Assembly: GCA_963932465.1 (NCBI GenBank)
Contig: OZ010796.1
Coordinates: 77,757,292-77,821,291, forward strand
DNA: 64,000 nucleotides
Direction of reading: 5' to 3'
Origin: Maratus speciosus
Lineage: Eukaryota > Arthropoda > Arachnida > Araneae > Salticidae
A program made the translations under genes and the position numbers. The notes under the pieces are model-generated. The model did no database searches. It saw nothing but the letters and a program-made list of their open reading frames with translations, and was not told the origin of the DNA. Shown here piece after piece: positions 36,061-47,852 of the stretch (position 1 is the first letter of the stretch; the number at the start of each line of letters is the position of its first letter).

Positions 36061-36231
36061 TAAAATCTCATTTCTGTCTATTGCACTTTTATAATGAAGT
36101 TTAGTCAAACTGTGGCTTACTTTGTAATTTTTGAATTATTTCAAAAAGTGTTCTTCTAATAAAAATTAGTCATGCAAATATCACTTGGCATATTTCAACT
36201 ATTACGCGAGTAAAGCCGCGGGGTTTGCTAG

Positions 36232-38155
36232 TAATGAATAAAGCAGCATAGCAGCCACACTTGTTGGCCGATTTACACCAAAAAGTAATCAGCTCCGAAC
36301 TATATCAAGGACGAACTGAATCTGAAATTTCATGAAAATCCGTGCATTAGTTTACAAGATTTAGCTATTGTGGTAATCGTGAAAAATGCATCATTGTAGC
36401 GCCACCTTTTGGCGATTTACATCAAACACTAAACATTTCTAATTTATATCAAGGAGTAACTGAATCTGAAGTTTTATGAAAATTCGTGCATTAGTTCTTG
36501 AAATAGAGCTTTTGCAATAATCATGAATAATGCAGCATAGCAGTGCGATCTGTTGGGCGATTTTTACCAAAAACTAAACAGCACTAATCTATATCAGGGA
36601 TTTAATGAATCTGAAATTTGATGAAAATTCGTGTATTAGTTCTTGAGACAGAGCTATTGCGATAATCGTGATGAATGCAGCACAGCAGCGCCACCTATTG
36701 GGTGATTTACACCAAAAAGTAAAGCACCAAACTATATCATGGAATAACTGAAATTGAAGTTTTATAAAAATTCGTGCTCTAGGTTATGAGATATATCTAT
36801 TGCGGAAATAGGGAAAAATGCAGCATTGTAGCATCACCTTTTGAGCGATTTGCATCAAACACTAAACAGCAAAATTTTATTTCAGGGACAAAGTGAGTCT
36901 GAAATTTGATGAAAATTCGTGCATTAGTTCTTGAGATAGAGCTAGAGCTATTGCGATAATCGTGAATAATGCAGCATGGCAGCGCCACCTGTAGGCCGAT
37001 TTACACCAAAAAATAATCAACACCAAACTATATCAAGGACTCGCTGAATCGGAAATTTTATGAAAATTTGTGCATTAGTTTATGAGATATAGCTATTGCG
37101 GAAATCGTGAAATATGCAGCATATCAGCGCTACCTGTTGTGCGGTTTACACCAAACACTAAACAGATCTAATTTATATCAGAGACTAACTGAATCTGAAG
37201 TTTGATGAAAATTCGTCCATTAGTTATAGCGATTGTAGCGATCAGTATTAGCTATTGCAATATTCATGAATAATGCAGCCTTGCAGCACCATCTGTCGGG
37301 CGATTTTCACCAAATACTAAAAAGTACTAAATTATACCAGGCACTAATTGATTGTGGCGTTTGAAAAAAATTCGTGCATTAGTTCTTGAGATAGAGCTAT
37401 TGCGATAATCATGAATAATACAGCATAGCAAGGCCACCTGTTAGGCGATTTACATCAAACTGTAATCAGCACCGAACTATATTAATGACTAATTGAATCT
37501 GAAATTGTATGAAAATCCGTGCATTAGCTTATGAGATATAGCTATTGTGGAAATCGTGAAAAATGCAGCAGAGCTACGCTACCTGTTGGGCGTTTTTCAC
37601 CAAACACTAAATAGCTCTAATTCTTCAGCACTAAAAAGGGACTAACTGAATCTAAATTTTGATGAAAATTCGATTATTAGTTCTTGATATAGAGCTATTG
37701 CGGTAATTATGAATAATGCAACATAGCAACGCCACCTGTTGGGCAATTTACGCCAAAAATTAATTAGCATCAAACTATATCAATGCGTAACTGAATCTGA
37801 AGTTTTATTTAAATCCGTGCTTTAGTTCTTGAGATATAGCCATTGCGGAATCGTAAAAAATACAGCATAGCAGCGCCACCTGTTGGGCGATCTACTCCAA
37901 ACAGTAATCAGCACCAATTTAAGTCAGAGACTAAATGAATCTAAAGTTACTTTAAATTCCGTTCATTAGTTTTGAGATAGATTGACCACAATATTTGTGT
38001 CACATACAGACAGATATTTTGTCAAAACTCGTTTTCCGGGACTTAAGGTGCAAAACGGACACCTAAAACGTGTAAATCCATCGAAAACCATAACTCGAAA
38101 ATTTTTAGGATTCCAATAGTAGTTTTTTCTCGTAAAGATAGAAGAAAGTAAAAAT
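36232..38155 (-). repeat. Tandem array, about 145-bp units, right part with the 5' end of the element
   Basis: Continues the 28200-29991 array for about twelve more units, then leaves the tandem part near 37980. The remaining 170 bp reads on the minus strand as ACTTTCTTCTATCTTTACGA, then TACTATTGGAATCC and TGTCTGTATGTGACAC, matching the 5' part of 23590-24384. The element start is therefore near 38142, preceded by a T-run on that strand. Confidence 0.85.
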
Positions 38156-38295
38156 ATTGTGTGATAAATATAAGCGGTAACTGAACTTAAAAAAAGGTCT
38201 TCTCTGATATTTTAATACGATGTGAATGTACAAAGCATGTTACTGCATAAAGTTGATGAATTCAACAAATCAAGAATATTTGAATATTTGATGTA

Positions 38296-38469
38296 CCATA
38301 ATTTCGGGTGTATAGCCCGCGGATCAAACAATAGTGTTTCGACCCAGAAATTTTTAAAATTAAATGTAACTTTTCAGATCACGGTAAATATTGGTCTGCA
38401 AATACTGAATGAAATTTCTGGGTCCAAACTGAATTGTTTGATCTGCGGGCTATACACTGGAAATTACGG
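38296..38469. mobile_element. TA-flanked MITE, 174 bp
   Basis: Left CCATAATTTCGGGTGTATAG and right (reverse complement CCGTAATTTCCAGTGTATAG) pair through CCCGC.GATCAAACAAT and GACCCAGAAATTT. TA lies at 38294-38295 and 38470-38471. No protein is encoded. Confidence 0.82.
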
Positions 38470-38479
38470 TAATTGAAAT

Positions 38480-39050
38480 TTAAAAAAAAATTTCTTATTA
38501 AAGTTAAAGTTATTTAAACAGGTTCCCGATATTATGCTCTGACGGATCTAAAACGAATTAAACTTAATATGGAGAATGGAAACTTAACGTTCACAAAAGA
38601 TTTGATTTCTATATTTAAATGTATTTTTATAAGGCAAAATCTGTCTTTTTTTTTTTCTTTTCGTATCATTTTTCTTAATTAAACAACTCATGACCCTCTC
38701 CTTCTCTTGTTTAGAATTATTTTCGTTTTACGTTTGATATCTTCACTTATCTAAAAATTTACAACAAAATTTATTTAAAATATTTAGAATCGGGTTAAAT
38801 AAGCATTCTTTGCCACAAAGTTTATGGTATGTCTTACTTTTATTACTATCCATCCGAACAGTTTTTGAAAGTTAAGCTGTTCCACGTTTTAAATAAATTT
38901 TACATATGTTGTAAAAACAATTTTCAGTTCCAAAACATTTTTAACAACTTAAATTTTGTTCTAAATTGTATAATAAAATAACCAAACTTCAACAAATCAA
39001 AAAAAGTTATGCCTTTGTCAAAGCTAAAGTTTTAAAGATGCATTTATTTA
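38480..39050. other. AT-rich spacer, no feature recognised
   Basis: No gene or repeat pair was recognised. Confidence 0.4.
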
Positions 39051-39051
39051 T

Positions 39052-39475
39052 GGGTGTATTCCGATCCAAACTGCTTATTTTCTGATTCATTTTAAAATTC
39101 ATTTTTGGTCTCAAACGCATGAAACTGGTAAATTTTCTTATTTAGAAACTATATGATGTGCCGTGCTTCTTAATTTTTTGATAAATGCAGAAAATACTGT
39201 AAAAAACGCTGTCAAAGTTGGCGTTTTGAATCGAATTTTCCGAAGCGGGCGATCTGGGAATGAAAAAGATGGTCATATTGAGAAAATAATTGTTTAAAAA
39301 TCAAATTCTAATTAATTGAGCTGAAAATGAAATCACACGGCATGTTAAACATGTCTTCAGAAATCACCCCAGCAAGTTTCATGTTTTTACTTTTAAAAAT
39401 GAGTCTGAAAATGTCTCAGAAAATTTCGAGCTGTTGAGGGTGGAAAAATATTTTTTCGAATACACCCTTAAGTTC
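39052..39475 (+). repeat. Dispersed repeat G (GGGTGTATTC family), most complete solo copy
   Basis: Starts GGGTGTATTCCGATCCAAAC and ends TTTCGAATACACCC, so it has a short terminal inverted repeat. The interior (TCAAACGCATGAAACTGGTA, AGAAACTATATGATGTGCCG, TTGATAAATGCAG, ATTGAGAAAATAATTGTTTA, TTTCGAGCTGTTGAG) matches segments of the Helentron-like copies at 4985-5405 and 7485-7900, and the partial copies near 6385-6830 and 8555-8990. Confidence 0.72.
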
Positions 39476-39824
39476 AAACAGTTTGAAATGGTTCAGCGTG
39501 TAGAGCACGAATATTTCTTCGGCATAGTTTTCTCTTCACGTGAAATTTAAAATCAGTAATCATAAAACAGCATTTTTTCTGTACATTTCATTGCCTGTGT
39601 GTCGACAAATCATTGATAAATCACCCAATGATGAAACATATATACAGGGCGTATCTGAAATGCTTCAATAAACTTAGGGGGATGATAGTACTCACCAAGG
39701 CGAACAAAAAATGCAATGGAACATGGGGTCGCAAACCACTTATTGAGTCACAAATACAGAGTGTTTCACCCTAACTGAAGTTGGCTTGTCGGTAATAATT
39801 TTGCGAAAAAATAAAATATTGCAA

Positions 39825-40047
39825 TAAAAATGTAGCGATATGTACCTTATTTTGTATGAAATGTGATAACATCACAAAAAAGTGGTAGAAGGCTCCATTA
39901 TACGCGCCAGCAGTATGCATTGGACGCTCCCCGTTTTGGACCGTGATTATCAGTTCATACGGTGCTATCGATTGTGTGAGTACCCTGTTTTTCCAGAACT
40001 TTTTGTGATGTTATCACATTTCATACAAACATATCGTTACATTTTTA
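39825..40047. mobile_element. Foldback element inside the large TIR element
   Basis: TAAAAATGTAGCGATATGT on the left pairs with ACATATCGTTACATTTTTA on the right, and TTGTATGAAATGTGATAACA followed by TCACAAAAA pairs with its inverse. The central loop of about 110 bp is not paired. Confidence 0.72.
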
Positions 40048-41590
40048 GGCTTCCGTACTTAAAAAGTAAAAACGAAACCATTATAAGATCACCCTTTTGT
40101 CTGTCCGTCTGTCTGTCTGTCTGTCACAGCCATTTTACTCGTAAACTATGGAACGTGGAAAGTTCAAATTCGGGGAAGTAATAAAGACCATTGACCCACA
40201 TATTTTCAGATTAATAAACATTCATAAATATATTTAGTAAAAAAGTAGAGGGGCTAATTATGCTACTTGAAAAAAAAATTTTCTTTGTATATCATGTGGG
40301 GTATCCTGTGAAAGCTTTTGTAACGCTGAACTCAAAAATACATTCCTTTTAATTTTAGGTATTATATTTTCAAAGATATTGTTGAAAATGTAGCGCAAAA
40401 ATATGTTCCCCCCCATCTAATTTCGAATCTAATGAAACTAAAATTATGAAAAAATTAGAGGTAGTAGACGTTAATATAAACCTTGCCGGAAAATTATAGT
40501 GATTACCCTAGGTCACATAGTTTTTGAGTAATTAGCATTTTTCTGTTATACACAAATTTCGATTTACGGGCATTCAGAAAAATTGTTGAGCATCGCTGAA
40601 TATACCTATCGTTGCAGAAGAATAAAAGCATTGTTGATAATGATTTTCGAAAAAAATTATCGGTAATTAGCCGAGATATTAACTCTTAAAGGTACGGTCA
40701 GTTTGGACATACACAAGGACAGGGGCGGCGTACTCTATGCCTAGTTAACAACTTTTAATGATATATATGTGCAATGTAATGTCCAGTAACAGTATAAAAG
40801 CCATAAACCTCAAACTGTTAAAAAAAACCCCACTAAATTAAGGGGTCTCGAGACTCTAAAAAGTGGAAAAAATGAAAAAAAGACTATTTTCAACATTTAA
40901 TGTCTTAAAATATATATGATTCTAAAACACAATTTTAATTGGGATGAAAGATATAAGTATGTTCTTTCGTTTCATGTATTTAAAAAATTTCAAGATACAG
41001 AATTAGTATTTATATGGGGCTCGAAACTGTTAGACATTTGTCGAACAAAAAATTGGCATAACAGTTTACGCGCAGGATTACAAAATAAATATTGCAACTA
41101 GAATGAAAATTTTGGTGCTTACTTATACTTCAGGTTGTAATAATTTCCCTGAACTTAAATAAATTTGTATTTAAAGCATTTTTTATATTTTTGATGCAAT
41201 GTTGCATTTAGCTAATACAAAATTTTGAAAATTTCAACAGTAAAATCACCTAAAAAAATATTTTTTTGAACAATAAAAAGGAAATTTTAGGTTCAGTTTA
41301 TACAAACTAACATGAAATAAATGTTTTCAAAATTTCATGAAAAACTATCCAGAAGTTTTTGAGGTATCCTGCGCGTTATGCCCAATAAACGCCATTTGGA
41401 AAATAATGACTTTAAAATTTCGGAAACTCCGCTAAGCTATTGAGCGGGTATAATTCTAAAAGCCAAAACTTCTGTATTAATGGGAATTTCAAGGAAACAA
41501 TTATATCAAAATATTCAGAAAAGATAGGAGTTTAACATCTAAAAGAATTAAAATTTCTTAAATTTTGAAGCTTTAAGAGTCCATCGACCA
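40048..41590. other. TCTG microsatellite, phrase sequence and AT-rich body
   Basis: TCTG/TCCG repeats at about 40099-40126 are followed by TCACAGCC and GTAAACTATGGAACG, the same order as at 60605-60712. From about 40250 the sequence is unclassified. The 61-codon frame at 40916-41101 is not supported as a gene. Confidence 0.5.
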
Positions 41591-41591
41591 C

Positions 41592-41805
41592 TTAGTCCTT
41601 TCCGGCACGGAGTAATTCTATTTATAAACTTATGAAATAATGGACTGACACCAGAATTTATATACGAATTTATTAGAAAATGCGAACTTGCTTATTTTCA
41701 CATACATGATAAAAGGAAAATTTTAATTAAATATTCTTGGTGCCGTTTGTCTGCTTTGGAATTAAAATTAGGTGTCCGTTTTTAAGGGCATCGCCCTCGA
41801 AAGAT
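41592..41805. mobile_element. P2 MITE, copy 2
   Basis: Shares TCCTTTCCGGCACGGAGTAA, TGAAATAATGGACTGACACC and TTGGAATTAAAATTAGG with 18330-18520. The left flank is TTAG and the right is TTAA at 41806-41809, so one target copy has probably mutated. Confidence 0.65.
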
Positions 41806-41970
41806 TTAATTAGAATGAATCGCATAAATATTGTGGGATTCGCGATAGTTTGCATTGATTGTATCTCTCAATACGCCTCGAGTGACATTAAAAGTTAATT
41901 AAACACCTATCTGGAAAAACGCAGCACTGACCAAGGCGGCGTTGCAACTTTGAGACCTCAATTCCAAGCG

Positions 41971-44900
41971 CGCTTAGCCAACACCCACTTGATATTGTAC
42001 AAAGTCTTCAGGCGACTCCTTCCTAGCCCTCTATCGTCACGAATAGTGGACCGATTGCTGAACTGGTTTTCAACCCCACCCCAGAGAAGCCTTCCTTGTC
42101 TTTCATAAGAAATGAAATTGAAGAGTCTGCCATGTTGTTTTAAGCGTTTTTATTACATACAATGGATAATCCAAAATAGGATAATGTAAATCATTTAAAA
42201 TAAGGCAAGTGTTTTATCTTGATATGTCTTAAATATGTGTATGAATTTACTTATTTATATTACTTTCTTCTAAAACTTTTGCGCACTTCTGATATACTGA
42301 ATATAAGTTATGCCTTACCAGACCGCGTGTTTGGAAATCGAATGCATTCTAATATCTATTTTTCAATGATTATATTTTTTAAAAACATAATTACTGCTTT
42401 GGATTTGGAATGCATTTATGTTTTTAAAAGTGATATTTCTTTCGGTAAATTTTTGTTGTTTAATTATGTTATAGAATGCATTCTAAAAATTAGATTTTTA
42501 GTTGTTAGATAAATTTAATGGACATTATATTTTTCTTTTAACAATCAAATTAAACTTTGAACTATATTAAAGTTGTTTAATTTTACTATTGTAATTCATT
42601 TATTTTATTATATTTAAAAAAATAATAATATAGTTTAAAGTTTAGTTTCATTGTGAAAGAATTTATTGTGTTTTTAACAATGGTTTGAAAATTAAGTGAA
42701 TGATGTTTCATTTGGCATATTAGTTTTGTTGTTTTAAATCAGTTTTACAATAAATATGCTAATAACAATCAAATAAATAAATCTAGCGTTTTTTTTCTTT
42801 TTTTTTTATCAAATTAAACTACATTAAATAGCAAATATTTTAGTATTGCAATATGTTTATTTTATTAAAGTTTACTAAACGCTTCATTTTTAACTTGTTG
42901 GTATTTTAATTTACAAATTTTAGTGCTGGACGTATTTTAAAACTTATCGAATGTAAATAAAATTTATTATTTTAGTATATATACATATATATATATATAT
43001 AACTTATGTTGAGTTTATCGCTAATTTATAGGCATTAATCTCTATAGCTTTCAGATTTTTAAATTATAGAATAAATACTGATAAGTTTTTTAGTCATTTA
43101 GGTAAATCTACGGCGCATTTTTTTTTTTTTTTTTTTTTTTTTTTTATCTAATCAAACTGAATTTTAAACAACTTTCAAATAATGCATAATATTATTAAAA
43201 TGTTAACTATTTATTAAGGTTTAATTAACTATTAGTGTTTAATTTAACAGTTTCTAGTAATATGGTATTATTAAAACTCAAATTTAATGAAAATTTAATA
43301 TTTTAATTTCGGATTATAAAAAATGATTGCCTATAGAATTAAGAGTAATAACCATAGAAATATTATTATATTATCTTAGATATTTTTAGATAATTTATGT
43401 TCAATATTATAAAAAGCAAGTAAAAATATTTGAAGAAAGTGATGTAAATAAATTACACATTTTTTTTTTTTAAGAATTATCAAGATAAAACACTAATCTT
43501 ATAATCAAAATGAGCAACATAAATTTTTTAATAATAGATTTAAATATTACCTTTCAGAATAGAATGAAAATTATTTTTATACATAAATAAACAATCTTAG
43601 AAAATTAAATAAATTGAAATTTCAATAATTTTGCAAGAGAAAAAAATGTTCAAAATACAAATAATTTTTCATAAAAATATTATTTTTAAACCAGTGTTTT
43701 TTGGAGGTGGGGGACAGGGTGAGATATATTTGTTCTAGAATTTTTATTAATAAATTTACAAATTGGCCTTAATTAATCTTTTAAGTTATACTTTAATACA
43801 TTATTGTGCTCTTTAAACATTAATTAATGATTTAACTTCTGAAAATAAAAATCTACCTTCCAATATATTTACTTTCTACTTACTAATATATATTCAGAAA
43901 AATTTAAATTTGTCAGATTTGAAAAATATTGAATAAAGAATTTTATTTAAACACGAGCAAAAAATCTTAGAAAATGAATAAATAAATTGTATTTTTTAAA
44001 TATTTTGCTCCCCCCCCCCCTTAAAAATTTGAAAATACAAATTATTTTACAAAAAGCTATTTTTGAAAGACATTTTTTATTAGCTAAAATTATTATTAAA
44101 AATAAATTTACAAATTAGCTTAATTGCTCTTTTTTAATGCATTAATGTTTTATTAATTTTCTCTTAAACATTAAATCATCTGATTTACCTAGTATAAATA
44201 AAATCTGTAGCAAAATATTCATATTTATTTATTTATTATTATTATTATTTTTACTGATGTATATTTGGTAAAATTAGAATTTATCCGTTTCCAAAAAACT
44301 TTAAACAGGATGCCATACAAACATATATATAAGCTTTAGTATCTCCCTTTGTTTATAAAGTACGAAGAAAATGAAAAGGGAATGTTTAACTTGTCTTTGA
44401 AAAAAAAGATCAGATTGTAGGAAAATTCGTGATGAGTGATATTAATTTGATTCACACATTCACATATATTGAACAATATCAAAAGCAAATAAACATATAT
44501 GAAAAAATTATGTAAATAAAGGCACAAGAAGATTTGGGAATTTTCAAAATAAAATATTTATCTTAAAACAATAGATGTCATTCTAAGTAATAAGAACAGC
44601 ACTTTTATAAATGAAGAACAGCTAAAAATATAAATTATTTTCATAAAAAATGAAGCAGATTATTTTCCAAGATAGGTTGAATTGTTCCTTCTCATAAAGA
44701 ATTATATTTAAAGATGAGCAAAAAAATCTTAAAAAATTAAATAAATAAATTGTACTTTTAACAATTCTAGAAAGAAAAAAAGAAAAGCGAAGTTGAAAAA
44801 TTATTTCCACAAAAAAAATTACTTTTGCAAGACAATTTTTCTGATATACATCTGGGCTAGAATTAGTAATATGTTTACAAAAATTCAAATTCTTTAATGC

Positions 44901-45201
44901 ATTAATGTTTTATTATTATTCTTTTTAAACATTTAATATTTACTAATGTGTATTTGGTAAAATTGGAAATTATATGATTAGAAATCTCTTTAAACATATT
45001 GTTAAATTTAAAATAATAACCATAAATTTTTTTTAAAAAAGTATCTTTTTTGGTTTACAAAATAGGAAGAAAATGGAAAAATAAATGTTTAACTTAATTG
45101 TTTTTTAAAAAAAGATCACCGGGGAAAAATATCATCGGTCGTCTAAGAGTGACGTCACAAAATCGCCCAAAGGCTTTATGTCAAGTGGGTGTTGGCTTAG
45201 C
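41971..45201. mobile_element. Candidate 3.2-kb TIR element, AT-rich body
   Basis: GCTTAGCCAACACCCACTTG at 41972-41991 is inverse to CAAGTGGGTGTTGGCTTAGC at 45182-45201. Weaker matches continue inward (TTCAGGCGAC versus a worn inverse near 45160, and GTGACGTCAC near 45150). No target duplication was found. A long AT-rich body with no coding follows. Confidence 0.5.
43440..45100. repeat. Degenerate AT-rich tandem repeat, units of about 370-400 bp
   Basis: Similar series recur near 43630, 44000 and 44750: AATAAATTGTA.TTTT then a CAAAATACAAAT.ATTTT word, GACA.TTTTT, AATTTACAAATT and TTTAAACATTAA. C10 at about 44009-44018. Coding is unlikely given the composition (well over 80% A+T by eye). Confidence 0.5.
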
Positions 45202-45810
45202 ACAATGCCAAATTTAAACTTTGAACAAAGGTTTTGTTTTAGCTACACTATAGAAATAAGGGTTATTACTACGCTGAATTTAGTTTCATGAAATGCCAAA
45301 TGAAGTTTAACTATGCACTGCTTTTATTGTCAGTACCGAATTAAGTTCATCATAAACAGGTTAGGATAATATTTAAAAAAGAGTTATACGAATAGCTATA
45401 TTTGGTATTATTTATGTTCCATATCTCTTTGAACTTTCATGGTATACCCATTTATACTTTTCTAATATATACAGTTATACCGAACCCTACGTTGTATAGT
45501 TTTTTACAAAGTCTTAGTATTCTTTTAGCAACGTTTTTTTTTTCTTTTTTATAATACAATTACAAATTCATATATTTACTCTACGGAACCCTCTGTGCCC
45601 GAGTAATGCTCGCATTTGACCGTTTATTTATGCAATATTTTAATTTTTCGCAAAATTATTACCGACAAGCCGACTTCAGTTAGGGTGAAACTCCCTGTAT
45701 TTGTGACTCAATAAATGGTTTGTGACCCCATGTTCCATTGCATTTTTTGTTCGTCTTGATGAGTACTATCATCCCCCTAGTTTGTTGAAGCATTTCAGAT
45801 ACACCCTGTA

Positions 45811-46093
45811 TATTTTTTACGGGTGTATAATTTTGATTCCGTTGAAATTGTTTACATAAACAAGTATACCCACATAAGCAGAACGTTCCTGATTCTTTTC
45901 AAATTTTTTCTAGTGTGCGTTTATGGAGATCTTCCTTATTAGGAAAAACAGAGGTAATACGTCATCCAATTTTTAGAAATTCTGATAAATTCTTTCAGAT
46001 CTGTGACATGGTTTATTATACTTCAAATGTCTAGAGCAAACTTTATGTGCTGTATGTGTTCTAATAATTGGGTTGGCATTTCAGCTGTGGGAC
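45811..46093. other. Spacer, no feature recognised
   Basis: Ordinary AT-rich sequence between two elements. Confidence 0.4.
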
Positions 46094-46097
46094 TTAA

Positions 46098-46511
46098 GAG
46101 GCTACTTCAGTCAAATGAAAAGACGCATTTGCTAATGCTAATCCTATGGAAGAAATTTATAAAGATATCTCGGTCGCATTTCAATATCTTTAAATGATTT
46201 CTTTTGCATTGAATAGTTGAGATCGATCTGTATGCAGGCCGTTTTTCACTTTTTCGATTTTGATTGCAGATATTTTTTATGCGGATGCTTTTACTTTGGA
46301 AACCGGTTCTGAAAATTAAAGTGTCCTCATAAGAAATACCCGTGAACAAAATCGAAAAAGTAAACAACGGCCTTTGTACAGATCGATCTCAGCTATTCAA
46401 TGCAAAAGAAATCATCTAAAAATATTGAAATGCGACCGAGATATCTTTATAAATTTCTTCCATAGGATTAGCATTGGCGAACGTCTCTTTTCGATTGACT
46501 GAAGTAGCCTC
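46098..46511. mobile_element. TTAA-flanked foldback element, family P1, copy 3 (cleanest)
   Basis: GAGGCTACTTCAGTC on the left and GACTGAAGTAGCCTC on the right, with TTAA at 46094-46097 and 46512-46515. Arms pair almost throughout: GCTAATCCTATGGAAGAAAT, ATTTCAATAT, GATCGATCTG, then a centre near 46300. Opposed short frames on both strands reflect this palindrome. Confidence 0.88.
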
Positions 46512-46515
46512 TTAA

Positions 46516-47648
46516 CTTATACAACTCCCTCTCCTTATACCTCTGGTGAAATAAAAAAATAAGATAATAAACTAAAGGAAACTATTCCTCCAATGGCTGA
46601 TAAATTAATAAGGCACGTGCCTACCTTCGGGGTACTTTTTTTGAAAAATACGAAATTTTTATCAAACATAAGTGTCTTGGTTAAAACAGAGAATAAAACT
46701 ATGAATTCATATAAGTTTTTTATGGAATTTTAATTAACATTTCAAATTTAGGCAATATTTAGTCAAATTATAGTAAAGAATTGCGTTTATGCCAAACCTT
46801 CTATAACGAAATCTGTTCAATATTCAATTTTTTTTTTCAACACTATATTGGCAAACCACTTATCTGTGTATGAAGCAAAAGATTTGTAATACCTCTTAAA
46901 TTGACTAACATATACCAAATTTTGTATACGAAACACGATTAAATAAAAGTATATTTTTCAATAAAAATAGCTCTTAAATTAATATATACAAATTTACAAG
47001 CACACATTTTGCTTCATAAGATACCAATAGATGAGCACAGCCTTCTGACAAAATTTCATTTCAATAGCTTAAAAACTTTTTAAGAAATAATGTTTCTCGC
47101 AAACGTATACAATGAAAAACGCAGTTTTACAGAAATCGCAAATTAAGATTTTGATATTGCACAAAAAATTATGAATAAAGTTTACAATTTTAAAATCCAC
47201 TATATTTGTAGGTGTTTATATGTTTGTGTATATATTATGTATTATACATTTGTGTTATTAAAATGCATTGTTTACCTTTCTGTGGCTCTTTAAAGAACAA
47301 TATAAAAGAGGACAATAGGAAAAGAACAATATTAAAAAGGTTGATTGTACAAAGCGATTTTTGGAGATTTCTTCGGCTGTTAACTCCTGACGTGAGGCCC
47401 ATGTGAAAATATCGCTTTTAATATGTTTCAAAACTTTATTTGAACGCATTATTGCTATTTTTCATATAAATAGGATTTTTAGTATTGTTAGAGCTCATTC
47501 TAAAAAATATGTTAAATGTAAAAAATCTGTTAGAGTTATCAATAAATAAAAAAAAGAAAAACAGTAGTCTTTCTCACCGCAATCTGTGAGACTATTTTTA
47601 CCCGACTGCCAAGAAGGGTTGTGTGTTTCACGCGTATCTGGGTATGTG
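46516..47648. other. AT-rich spacer, no feature recognised
   Basis: Short opposed frames at 47212-47449 show no domain. No gene or RNA gene is seen. Confidence 0.4.
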
Positions 47649-47852
47649 CACTGTTAAAAATTTTTTGCAGCATTCTGTCCAGTCATTTGACCGTTTTTAT
47701 CGAAAACAGTTACACAACCGTAATTTAACACTATTCTGACCATATTATTGGCCATTTTATGATCAGAATATGGTTAAATTACGGCTATGAAATCGTTTTT
47801 TCAAAAAACGGTAGAATGACTGGACAGAATGCTGCAAATTTTTAACAGCGTG
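47649..47852. mobile_element. CACTGTT-ended foldback MITE, 204 bp
   Basis: CACTGTTAAAAATTTTTTGC on the left and its near-inverse GCAAATTTTTAACAGCGTG on the right, pairing on through GCATTCTGTCCAGTCATT, ACCGTTTTT and CGTAATTTAAC.ATATTCTGA. Flanking duplication is unclear. Confidence 0.8.

Larger units (their letters stand above)
29992..36231 (+). mobile_element. Helitron, precise ends, non-autonomous
   Basis: Begins TCTATCTATACTAATAC after an A and ends TTTGCTAG before a T, the canonical 5'-TC...CTAG-3' Helitron inserted between A and T. A small hairpin (CGCG agtaaagc CGCG) lies just before the end. Removing it rejoins the tandem-repeat unit as GCGATAA then TAATGAATAA, one mismatch from neighbouring units, which confirms both ends. 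No Rep/helicase coding is visible. Without the insertion at 30267-33663 it would be about 2.84 kb. Its interior is about 305-bp tandem units. Live Helitrons move by rolling-circle replication using a helicase supplied elsewhere. Confidence 0.88.
39645..45808. mobile_element. Large TIR element, 6.16 kb, terminal repeats of about 190 bp
   Basis: Left CAGGGCGTATCTGAAATGCT and right (reverse complement CAGGGTGTATCTGAAATGCT) stay inverse for about 190 bp through TAGGGGGATGATAGTACTCA, AATGCAATGGAACATGGGGT, CACCCTAACTGAAGT and AATAATTTTGCGAAAAA. TATA precedes the left end and follows the right, so the duplication is TA or TATA. No transposase is recognised; much of the interior is later insertions (39825-40047, 41592-41805, 41971-45201). 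The CAGGGTGT start is seen in several Tc1/mariner-like and other TIR families, so the superfamily is left open. Confidence 0.82.

Noticed and set aside
28200..38155. Regular repeats that might suggest a CRISPR array
   Set aside because: Units are about 145 bp with no short repeat/unique spacer pattern, in a eukaryotic context; they are tandem satellite-like units.
46107..46367. 86-codon minus frame opposite a 64-codon plus frame
   Set aside because: Both fall in the P1 foldback element and reflect its palindromic arms.
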